Assembly: GCA_045657105.1 (NCBI GenBank) | Contig: JAZOSN010000060.1 | Coordinates: 1-31,243 of the forward strand | Source: SIG672 sp045657105 | GTDB lineage: Bacteria; Bacillota; Clostridia; Oscillospirales; CAG-272 | DNA: 31,243 nt | Reading direction: 5' to 3' | Shown: one piece after another, positions 6,895 to 13,719 of the stretch | Position numbering within the stretch: position 1 is the first letter of the stretch | Layout of the letters: each line of letters starts with the position of its first letter | The notes under the pieces: generated by a model | What the model was told of the DNA's origin: nothing | Database searches by the model: none | Seen by the model: the letters and a program-made list of their open reading frames with translations, nothing else | Program-made: the position numbers and the translations under genes

Positions 6895-8144
6895 GATCTA
6901 CTTTAAAACGCATACTCTCTGCCCTTCTTTTGGCGGTGCTGACGATCTCTCTGTCGACCTCTCTTCTGTCCTGCTCGGACGAGAAAAAGGACGGCAAGGT
7001 CAAAACGCTCTACGTTTACAACTGGGGCGAATATATCTCGGACGGCTCCGAGGGCTCGCTCGACGTCAACGAGGAATTTGAGAAGTGGTATTTTGAAACC
7101 TACGGCGAAAAAGTCGAGGTAACCTACTCGACCTATTCCTCAAACGAGGATATGTATGCAAAGCTTTCGAGCGGAGCGGTAAACTACGACGTTATCGTAC
7201 CCTCGGACTATATGATCGAGCGTCTTATTGCAGAGGACATGCTCGCAAAGCTCGATTACTCTAACATTCCTAATATAGAGAACATCGTTCCCGAATTTTA
7301 CGGCGAAAATGCAAAATACGACTACTATGACAAGGGCAATATCTACTCTGTTCCCTATTTTTACGGAATGATAGGTATTATCTACAATACGACAATGGTC
7401 GATCCCGACGATCCGGATATTGGCTCGTGGTCGCTTATGTGGGACAAGGATTACAGTGGAAACATACTGCAATTCAACAACTCACGCGATGCACTCGGTA
7501 CTGCTCAGTATTACCTCGGAATTGACGTAAACACAGACGATGTAACTCAGTGGCAGCGCGCGCTTGACAAGCTCAAAGAGCAAAAGAACATCGTTCAGGG
7601 CTACGTTATGGACGAGATCTTCAACAAGATGGAGGGCGGATCTGCGGCTATCGCGGCGTATTATGCAGGAGATTTCCTTGCTATGTACGAGGAGAACAGC
7701 GATCTCGAATTCTACTATCCGAGCGAGGGCACAAACCTCTACGTTGACGCTATGTGTATCCCGAAGAGCAGTGAAAACAAGCTTATTGCCGAAAGATACA
7801 TCAACTTTATGCTCGCAGAGGAGCCTGCAATCGCAAACGCCGAGTACACCTACTATGCATCTCCCAACCGACTCGTTCGTGAAAACGAGGACTATATCGA
7901 GTATATGGGCGAAATCAAGGACGACGGATACGAGAAGATGTACGGCACGGAAAACGTAAATGCCACCGCATACGTCAATCTCACAAACGAGAAGCTTGCG
8001 CTTATAAATACGCTTTGGGAGGATCTCAAATCCGATATAGACGTAAGTCCGACGATATACGTTATGTGTGCCCTTATAGTTGTACTGCTTATCTCCTTCG
8101 GCATTTTCTTTGCACTTCGAAAGAAGATGAGAAACAATTATTAA
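6891..8144 (+). CDS. potD: spermidine/putrescine-binding lipoprotein PotD with extra C-terminal TM helix
   Basis: 417 aa. The signal peptide ends in lipobox LLSC (Cys 28), so the protein is lipid-anchored outside the membrane. The mature part begins KTLYVYNWGEYI, the classic PotD/PotF start, and continues as a type-2 periplasmic-binding fold (SSNEDMYAKLSSG, YDVIVPSDYMIERL, VPYFYGMIGI). Unusually, after the binding domain there is a hydrophobic helix at about residues 389-408 (VMCALIVVLLISFGIFFAL) and a basic tail (RKKMRNNY). The protein would then be held at both ends. The frame is clean, so this is not a frameshift artefact. A strong terminator follows. Confidence 0.93.
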   Translation: MRSTLKRILSALLLAVLTISLSTSLLSCSDEKKDGKVKTLYVYNWGEYISDGSEGSLDVNEEFEKWYFETYGEKVEVTYSTYSSNEDMYAKLSSGAVNYDVIVPSDYMIERLIAEDMLAKLDYSNIPNIENIVPEFYGENAKYDYYDKGNIYSVPYFYGMIGIIYNTTMVDPDDPDIGSWSLMWDKDYSGNILQFNNSRDALGTAQYYLGIDVNTDDVTQWQRALDKLKEQKNIVQGYVMDEIFNKMEGGSAAIAAYYAGDFLAMYEENSDLEFYYPSEGTNLYVDAMCIPKSSENKLIAERYINFMLAEEPAIANAEYTYYASPNRLVRENEDYIEYMGEIKDDGYEKMYGTENVNATAYVNLTNEKLALINTLWEDLKSDIDVSPTIYVMCALIVVLLISFGIFFALRKKMRNNY

Positions 8145-8163
8145 AAATTGCATATAAAGATAA

Positions 8164-8193
8164 AGAAAGGTCTGCAAAGACCTTTCTCTGTTT
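8164..8193 (+). terminator. terminator of potABCD
   Basis: AGAAAGGTC (8164-8172) pairs with GACCTTTCT (8179-8187), followed by a T-rich stretch. Confidence 0.85.
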
Positions 8194-8244
8194 GCTACCA
8201 AAAAGCTCTGAATACCTCGGGGTTTTATGGAAAAACTTAATATA

Positions 8245-8354
8245 TAATACCTTTTTAGTAAAGTTTTTGGAAAGGTGTCGGAAAAGTTTTTGGAGAAGGT
8301 GAAATTGATTTACAAGCAAATCAATTAGAAAACCTTTTTTCAAAAAGGTTTTCT
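8245..8354. repeat. structured non-coding element upstream of the EamA gene
   Basis: Holds a direct repeat (AAAGTTTTTGGA-like, twice between 8255 and 8295), a 9-bp perfect inverted repeat AATTGATTT/AAATCAATT (about 8303-8326), and a 13-bp perfect inverted repeat with a 2-nt loop (8327-8339 with 8342-8354). No coding frame or convincing promoter. It resembles the short hairpin-rich intergenic repeats common in Clostridia; copy number cannot be judged from one window. Confidence 0.5.
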
Positions 8355-8374
8355 GACAAAATGACAAAATAAAA

Positions 8375-9298
8375 ATGAATTCAAAAAAGATCACGTCTTC
8401 CCTGCTTCTGTTGCTTGCCGCGTTTATATGGGGAAGCGCGTTTATTGCACAAAGCCTCGGTATGGAGCACATAGGACCGCTTTCTTTCGTTTCTATACGC
8501 TCATTTATCGGATTTTTAGCACTCATACCCGTTCTTCTCGTTATGCAGAGGATTCAAAAAAACAACGCTCAGGGAGCGCAGGTCATTCCTCAAAGCGCAC
8601 ATAAAATAAAGCGTGCGCTTATCGGAGGCTCGGTATGCGGAGTTTTCCTTCTTATCGGTATGGTGACTCAGCAGTATGGAATACTTCATCTCACCGAAAG
8701 CGGTGGAAACGTCGGAAAAGCCGGATTTATAACCACTATGTATATTCTTATCGTTCCCATCTTCGGACTGTTTTTCAGACAAAAGGTCACACCGAAGCTC
8801 TGGGTATCGGTCGGACTTGCGGTAGTCGCGCTATATCTTCTGTCAGTCGGCGAAGGATTTACCGTCGCCACGGGCGATATTTTGCTCATCGTCTGCGCGT
8901 TTGGCTTTGCCGCACAGATACTTGCCGCAGACTATTTCGTAAAGGAAACAAACGGAGTTCTGCTCTCCTGCCTGCAATTTCTCTTCTGTGCGCTCATGAC
9001 GGTAATTCCTGCAATACTATTTGAAAAGCCCGATCCGTCGATGATCCTTCCCGCGTGGAAGAGCCTGCTTTACACGGGAGCTATGTCGAGCGGAGTTGCC
9101 TTTACCTTACAGATAGTCGCGCAGAAAAACCTTCATCCAACGCTCGCCTCACTGCTTATGAGCTGTGAGTCGGTTTTCGCCGTGCTTTCCGCGCTCGTTA
9201 TACTTGGGCAGGTACCGACGACAAGAGAGATGTTAGGCTCTGTTATAATGTTTATAGCCGTTATACTTGCACAGCTTCCACCACTCAAAAGAAGATGA
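8375..9298 (+). CDS. EamA/DMT-family transporter
   Basis: 307-aa membrane protein of the drug/metabolite transporter superfamily, with about ten TM helices as two EamA halves. The first begins AAFIWGSAFIAQSLGMEHIG, the second FGFAAQILAADYFVK; LASLLMSCESVFAVLSALVI and a basic end (PPLKRR) are typical. The substrate cannot be deduced; family members export amino acids or other metabolites. The start at ATG 8375 has no Shine-Dalgarno sequence, only an A-rich run, which is unusual here where most genes have GGAGG. It is convergent with ddh and separated from it by two terminators. Confidence 0.88.
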   Translation: MNSKKITSSLLLLLAAFIWGSAFIAQSLGMEHIGPLSFVSIRSFIGFLALIPVLLVMQRIQKNNAQGAQVIPQSAHKIKRALIGGSVCGVFLLIGMVTQQYGILHLTESGGNVGKAGFITTMYILIVPIFGLFFRQKVTPKLWVSVGLAVVALYLLSVGEGFTVATGDILLIVCAFGFAAQILAADYFVKETNGVLLSCLQFLFCALMTVIPAILFEKPDPSMILPAWKSLLYTGAMSSGVAFTLQIVAQKNLHPTLASLLMSCESVFAVLSALVILGQVPTTREMLGSVIMFIAVILAQLPPLKRR

Positions 9299-9330
9299 AA
9301 AAATCCGCGATAAACTCGCGGATTTTTGTC
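9299..9330 (+). terminator. terminator of the EamA gene
   Basis: AAAAATCCGCGA (9299-9310) pairs with TCGCGGATTTTT (9316-9327). It begins right at the stop codon. Confidence 0.85.
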
Positions 9331-9345
9331 TTAATTTCAAAACAC

Positions 9346-9377
9346 AAAGAGTCTGCCGAAGCAGACTCTTTTTCATT
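9346..9377 (-). terminator. terminator between convergent genes, serving ddh
   Basis: AAAGAGTCTGC (9346-9356), loop CGAA, GCAGACTCTTT (9361-9371). T-rich on both sides, so it can act in both directions; it lies 16 bp past the ddh stop. Confidence 0.8.
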
Positions 9378-9386
9378 TTTTGTTTA

Positions 9387-10379
9387 TCAAAGCAACTTCG
9401 CCCTGAGCTCGTCGGGTGTCATCGGGTGGAAATACGCCGGAGGAACGTCGAAAAGAGTCTTGCAACCGTACATTTCCTCTTCACGCATACGGCAGACCGC
9501 TCTTGCGGACGCCACGAGCATCCCCGATGTGAATTCGGGATTGGAATCAAGCTTCAAGGAAAATTCGACGACGTGACCGTTCTCGTTTTCAAATCCGCTC
9601 TTTCCGCTTCTTATAACAGAACCGCCGTGAGGAAGCTTTGAGTGATCTCTTCTGAGCTCCTCTTCACTTATAAAGTGAACGGTAGTATTATAGGGCTCGA
9701 AATAGTTGGGCATTTCCTTTATCTCGCGCTCAATACGCGCAAGGTCAGCGCCCTCCTGTGCCACGACGTAGCAGACTCTTTCGTGCTTTTCTCGTGTGGA
9801 AAGCTCGGGTGCCTCTCCCGCTCTTACCGCGTCAAGTGCGGCAGGGATCGGCACGGTGTACTGACGGGCATCTATAACTCCGTCAACTCTGCGTATCGCG
9901 TCAGAATGTCCCTGACTTACGCCCCTTCCCCAGAAGGTATAGCTTTCTCCGCAAGGGAGCGTTGCTTCGGCGTAAAGTCGCATAAGCGAGAAGAGTCCGG
10001 GATCCCAGCCCGAGGAGATTATCGCCGTTTGACGGCCTTTTTTAGCCGCCTTGTCAACATTTGAAAAATGCTCGGGAATTCTCGCGTGAGTGTCGAAGCT
10101 ATCGACTACACAGAAATCTCTTGCGAGATCGGGAGTCTGAACAGGGAGATCGGTCGCACTTCCTCCGCAAAGGATCACAACGTCTATTCTATCCTTGAAG
10201 GAAAGAATATCCTGTGCGCGAAAGACGGGAACGTTTGCTCCGTGTGCCTTCACGCTCGACGGATCTCTGCGGGTGAATATTGCTACGAGCTCCATATCGG
10301 GGCATTTGGAAATTGCCGCCTCTACGCCACGGCCGATATTGCCGTAGCCATAGACTGCCACTTTGATTTTACTATTCAT
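9387..10379 (-). CDS. ddh: meso-diaminopimelate D-dehydrogenase
   Basis: 330 aa, the usual length for this enzyme. It converts L-tetrahydrodipicolinate, ammonia and NADPH to meso-diaminopimelate in one step (EC 1.4.1.16), bypassing the succinylase or acetylase branch of lysine and peptidoglycan synthesis. The N-terminal nucleotide-binding motif is VAVYGYGNIGRG. Further family hallmarks are VILCGGSATDLPVQTP, VDSFDTHARIPEHF, ISSGWDPGLFSLMR, WGRGVSQGHSDAIRRVDGV, and the C-terminal NPEFTSGMLVASARAVCRM. AAGGA lies 7 nt before ATG 10379. It is 43 bp downstream of the small P-loop gene and probably in one operon with it. Confidence 0.95.
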   Translation of the reverse strand: MNSKIKVAVYGYGNIGRGVEAAISKCPDMELVAIFTRRDPSSVKAHGANVPVFRAQDILSFKDRIDVVILCGGSATDLPVQTPDLARDFCVVDSFDTHARIPEHFSNVDKAAKKGRQTAIISSGWDPGLFSLMRLYAEATLPCGESYTFWGRGVSQGHSDAIRRVDGVIDARQYTVPIPAALDAVRAGEAPELSTREKHERVCYVVAQEGADLARIEREIKEMPNYFEPYNTTVHFISEEELRRDHSKLPHGGSVIRSGKSGFENENGHVVEFSLKLDSNPEFTSGMLVASARAVCRMREEEMYGCKTLFDVPPAYFHPMTPDELRAKLL

Positions 10380-10422
10380 ATAAAAATCCTTACTTAGGGG
10401 TAGAGTTTTGCGCCTTTAAGCC

Positions 10423-10830
10423 TCAGAGATACTTTTTAAGCGATTCGGGAAGGCTTTCTACGGTGCAGGAAGAGGTCATAAATACCTCGAAGGAGCTCTT
10501 CTCTGCGAGCTTGTCAAGTTCGATAACGAACTGCTCGAAGGTAGCCATATCGTTGCCGCAGATTTTGAGAGCGGAGTCAACAAAAACAGAAGTGATGTCG
10601 TGGTTACTTGCGAACATTCCTGCGATAAAGCCGTACAGCGAAGCTGCCGTCGTTACGTTATATTCATCGGTGTCAACAAGACGTACCTGATATTTGATTT
10701 CGTGGATAAGTTTATCGCCCTTTTCAATGCAAACGACGCTGCCCTTGGTTTCCTCCGCAGCTGCATTTGCGCGCTCAATAAGGGTCTTGGTTTTTCCGGA
10801 GCCTTTGAGACCTACAACAAGTTTAATCAT
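10423..10830 (-). CDS. small P-loop ATP-binding protein of unknown function
   Basis: 135 aa. Walker A GLKGSGKT (residues 7-14) lies at the very N-terminus, followed by a short Rossmann-like core (SVVCIEKGDKL; ITSVFVDSALKICGND as possible Walker B) and a tail ending ESLPESLKKYL. It is too short for a kinase with a lid domain or for an ABC ATPase. GGAGG lies 7 nt before ATG 10830, and the promoter at 10894-10922 precedes it. Its position ahead of ddh suggests cotranscription but not function. I cannot name it. Confidence 0.8.
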   Translation of the reverse strand: MIKLVVGLKGSGKTKTLIERANAAAEETKGSVVCIEKGDKLIHEIKYQVRLVDTDEYNVTTAASLYGFIAGMFASNHDITSVFVDSALKICGNDMATFEQFVIELDKLAEKSSFEVFMTSSCTVESLPESLKKYL

Positions 10831-10893
10831 GTTTTGTCCTCCTGATATGAAAGAATTTGGTTTATTGTAAAGGGTTTACCCCTTCTAAGTATT

Positions 10894-10922
10894 ATTTTAC
10901 CATAATATTGCAAATATGTCAA
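10894..10922 (-). promoter_or_regulatory. promoter of the P-loop gene and ddh
   Basis: TTGACA (10917-10922), 17 bp, TAAAAT (10894-10899). It sits just past the pgi stop. Confidence 0.8.
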
Positions 10923-10952
10923 TAATCGTTTTGTGCAATCTGAAAAAATATT

Positions 10953-12293
10953 TTAGAGTTTTGCTTCAAGCTCGCGGCGGCGTGCCTCGTTTTCTGCACC
11001 CGGCTTACCGAGAAGCGCAAACATATTCTTCTTATACTCCTCAACACCCGGCTGATCGAAGGGATTTATGCCGAGAGTATAGCCCGAAATAGCACAACCG
11101 AGCTCGAAGAAGTATACGAGATGTCCGAACTCATAAGCACCGCGGCGCTCGAGCTCTAAAATTATATTCGGAGTATTTCCGTCGGTATGAGCGATAGCGG
11201 TAGCCTTGAACGCGGTACGGCAGACGTCGTGCATATCCTTGCCTGCAAGGAAGTTAAGCCCGTCCGAGTTTGCCTCGTCGTAAGGAATTTCAACAGAACG
11301 GTTCGAGTTTACAAGGTCGATGACCGTTTCGAACATTATTCTGCTTCCCTCCTGAATGAACTGTCCCATAGAGTGAAGGTCTGTCGTGAAGGCAACAGAT
11401 GCGGGGAGGATACCCTTGCCCTCTTTACCCTCGCTCTCGCCGTAGAGCTGCTTCCACCATTCTGCGGTCATAATGAGCGAGCTTTCGTAAGAAACGAAGA
11501 ACTCAACGCTCTTGCCCTTTCTGTAGAGTATATTGCGGATCGCCGCATACTTATAACAGTCATTTTTGTTTATATCGCACTCCGAGTACGCCTTTCTCGC
11601 GTCGGCGGCACCGTTCATCATAGCCTGAATGTCAATGCCTGCAACTGCGATAGGAAGAAGTCCTACGGGAGTGAGGACCGAATATCTTCCGCCGACATCA
11701 TCGGGTACTACGAAGGTTTCGTAGCCCTCATCATTTGAAAGCTCTTTGAGCTTACCGCGACATTTATCGGTAGTAACGAAAATTCTCTCTCTTGCGCCTT
11801 CCTTGCCGTATTTCTTTTCGAGAAGCTCGCGGAAAATACGGAAAGCGATAGCCGGCTCGGTCGTCGTTCCCGACTTGGAAATAACGTTTACGCAGACGTC
11901 GCGGCCTTCGCAGATCTCGAGAAGCTCGGACATATTGGACGCCGAAATATCGTTACCCGTAAAGTAAATGTCAGGCGTGTCCTTTTTGAGATTATTATAG
12001 TTTGCACCCTTGCAGAACTCGATAGCCGCTCTTGCGCCGAGGTAAGAGCCGCCGATACCGATAACTACGAAAATATCGCAGAGTCCGGCTATCTTCTTTG
12101 CCGCCGTCTGAATTCTTGCAAACTCTTCCTTATCGTAGTTTACCGGAAGGTCCTGCCAACCAAGGAAGTCGCTTCCCGCACCGCTCTTAGAGTAAAGAGT
12201 TTCGTGAGCGCGCTTTATATCGCCCTCTATGCTTTTATAGTCTGCATCGGTAACTACGCCCGAAAGATAGGTGTCTTTTAATTTAAGTACCAT
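10953..12293 (-). CDS. pgi: glucose-6-phosphate isomerase
   Basis: 446 aa, the size of Firmicutes-type PGI. It interconverts glucose-6-phosphate and fructose-6-phosphate (EC 5.3.1.9). Sequence marks: VIGIGGSYLGARAAIEF, VISKSGTTTEPAIAFR (sugar-phosphate SIS motif), DDVGGRYSVLTPVGLLPIAV (PGI signature 1), GQFIQEGSRIMFETV, and GINPFDQPGVEEYKKNMFALL near the end. The start is MVLKLKD at 12293, because GGAGG is 11 nt upstream; the longer frame from TTG 12323 would begin at the transcription start. No clear hairpin terminator follows. Confidence 0.95.
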   Translation of the reverse strand: MVLKLKDTYLSGVVTDADYKSIEGDIKRAHETLYSKSGAGSDFLGWQDLPVNYDKEEFARIQTAAKKIAGLCDIFVVIGIGGSYLGARAAIEFCKGANYNNLKKDTPDIYFTGNDISASNMSELLEICEGRDVCVNVISKSGTTTEPAIAFRIFRELLEKKYGKEGARERIFVTTDKCRGKLKELSNDEGYETFVVPDDVGGRYSVLTPVGLLPIAVAGIDIQAMMNGAADARKAYSECDINKNDCYKYAAIRNILYRKGKSVEFFVSYESSLIMTAEWWKQLYGESEGKEGKGILPASVAFTTDLHSMGQFIQEGSRIMFETVIDLVNSNRSVEIPYDEANSDGLNFLAGKDMHDVCRTAFKATAIAHTDGNTPNIILELERRGAYEFGHLVYFFELGCAISGYTLGINPFDQPGVEEYKKNMFALLGKPGAENEARRRELEAKL

Positions 12294-12305
12294 AAGATAA
12301 AATAC

Positions 12306-12348
12306 CTCCGAATGATATAACAAGTATATGATACTACATCACTCGGAG
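12306..12348. repeat. inverted repeat flanking the pgi -10 box
   Basis: CTCCGAATGAT (12306-12316) and ATCACTCGGAG (12338-12348) are complementary except for one wobble, spaced 21 bp. They bracket the -10 box, and one arm contains most of the ribosome site. Confidence 0.45.
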
Positions 12349-12356
12349 ATATTCAA
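12328..12356 (-). promoter_or_regulatory. probable promoter of pgi
   Basis: TTGAAT (12351-12356), 17 bp, TATCAT (12328-12333) on the minus strand. Confidence 0.6.
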
Positions 12357-12375
12357 GAATATTTTGTTAAATTTA

Positions 12376-13599
12376 TTAAATAAAGAAATATTTTCGTAAA
12401 ATTCTGCCGAAAATCTGCGGCATAGTGATCCTTTCCACGTCCTCAAGAACGTAGATGTCGTCAGAGCCGAGTTCTTTTTCACCCGACACATAGCGAACTT
12501 TACCGATAACGTCGCCCTTTTTGAGCGGTGCTTCGAGCTTTTCGGGTAGCTCGACGATGCGCTCGGCATTCTTTGCCTCGCTCTTGGCGCAGACCGTTCC
12601 GAAGCTCTTATACCCTACCGATGCAGAGTCGGTAGTTCCGAACGACACCTTTATCGGATCGAGTATCTCGGTTTCAAAGGAAACGTAGGCATAATTTGCA
12701 AATCCGTAGTCAAGAAGCTTTGCTGAGGATTTATTGCGGTTATCTCTCGTTGAAGCGCCCAAAATCACCGCAACGAGCTCCATTCCGTCGCGCTCGGCGG
12801 TCGAGCTTATGCAGTAGCCCGCCTTCGAGGTCGATCCTGTTTTAAGTCCGGTGCAACCGCTGTAATAGCGGATCATTCTATTGGTATTTGTGAGCGTGAA
12901 TGCGCCGTTTCGTATCGTATCCTGCCAGATCTTCGTGAACTCGAAAATCACCTCGTGGCGCATAAGCTCTCTCGACATGATCGCGATGTCGCGCGCACTC
13001 GTGACGTGATTTGTAGTATTATCGTCAAGTCCTGTCGGATTTTCGAAATTGGTATTTGTCATTCCGAGCTCTTTTGCTCTCTCGTTCATTTTCTGAACGA
13101 AAAGCTCCTCACTTCCGCTCACAAGCTCTGCAAGCGCGGTCGCGACATCGTTTGCCGATGCAACGACCACCGACTTTATCATGTCGCGAACAGTGAGCTG
13201 CTCACCTGCTTCGAGATATATCTGTGAACCCCCGATAGATGCGGCATGCTCACTTGCAGTAACTACCGTATCGAGATCGAATGCTCCCGACTCCATCGCC
13301 TCCATAGTGAGAAGAAGCGTCATTATTTTGGTTACCGACGCCGGCGAGAGTGCGGCATCTGCATTTTGCTCATAAAGTACCGTGCCTGTTTTGGCTTCGA
13401 TCAGAATTGCCGCCTTTGCATCGAGGTCAAGCCTCGCATCAAGCGAAACCTCGGTATCGACAATCGGCGCATCTGTTTGTTCTCCGTCGCCGTCATCGGG
13501 CATTATGCCGTCTGATGCAAAGACCGAGGCAGTATTAGAGAAAAGCACTGAAAGTATCATAAAAAGCGAAAGCAGTGCCGATAAAATCTTGTTTTTCAT
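12376..13599 (-). CDS. D-alanyl-D-alanine carboxypeptidase (peptidase S11, DacA/DacF-type)
   Basis: 407 aa. The N-terminal signal peptide ends around ASVFASD (residue 30), followed by an acidic linker. All three penicillin-binding motifs are present: SVTK with nucleophile Ser 88 and Lys 91, SAN at 148-150, and KTG at 253-255 (GLKTGSTSKAGYC). They remove the terminal D-Ala from peptidoglycan stem peptides outside the membrane. The C-terminal part (from about 285) resembles the PBP5 beta-domain and ends in an amphipathic stretch (PQIFGRILRKYFFI) that likely attaches to the membrane. A GGGAGG site lies 12 nt before ATG 13599. It is between the pgi gene and a terminator, so it probably has its own promoter, but I found no clear one. 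Confidence 0.92.
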   Translation of the reverse strand: MKNKILSALLSLFMILSVLFSNTASVFASDGIMPDDGDGEQTDAPIVDTEVSLDARLDLDAKAAILIEAKTGTVLYEQNADAALSPASVTKIMTLLLTMEAMESGAFDLDTVVTASEHAASIGGSQIYLEAGEQLTVRDMIKSVVVASANDVATALAELVSGSEELFVQKMNERAKELGMTNTNFENPTGLDDNTTNHVTSARDIAIMSRELMRHEVIFEFTKIWQDTIRNGAFTLTNTNRMIRYYSGCTGLKTGSTSKAGYCISSTAERDGMELVAVILGASTRDNRNKSSAKLLDYGFANYAYVSFETEILDPIKVSFGTTDSASVGYKSFGTVCAKSEAKNAERIVELPEKLEAPLKKGDVIGKVRYVSGEKELGSDDIYVLEDVERITMPQIFGRILRKYFFI

Positions 13600-13664
13600 G
13601 GTATATAAATTCCTCCCGTATTTCGTTTCATATCACAAAATATGCCACTCGAAGAACGTTTATA

Positions 13665-13707
13665 CCACACAAAAACAAAGAAAAAGCACGGACAAGTCCG
13701 TGCTTTT
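13665..13707 (-). terminator. terminator of the surface-protein gene
   Basis: AAAAGCACGGAC (13682-13693) pairs with GTCCGTGCTTTT (13696-13707). On the minus strand it is followed by TTTCTTTGTTTTT. Confidence 0.85.
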
Positions 13708-13719
13708 ATCATTTTGGAT

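Noticed and set aside
12294..12323. Longer N-terminus for Pgi from TTG 12323
   Set aside because: That codon lies at the predicted transcription start; MVLKLKD at 12293 has GGAGG upstream.
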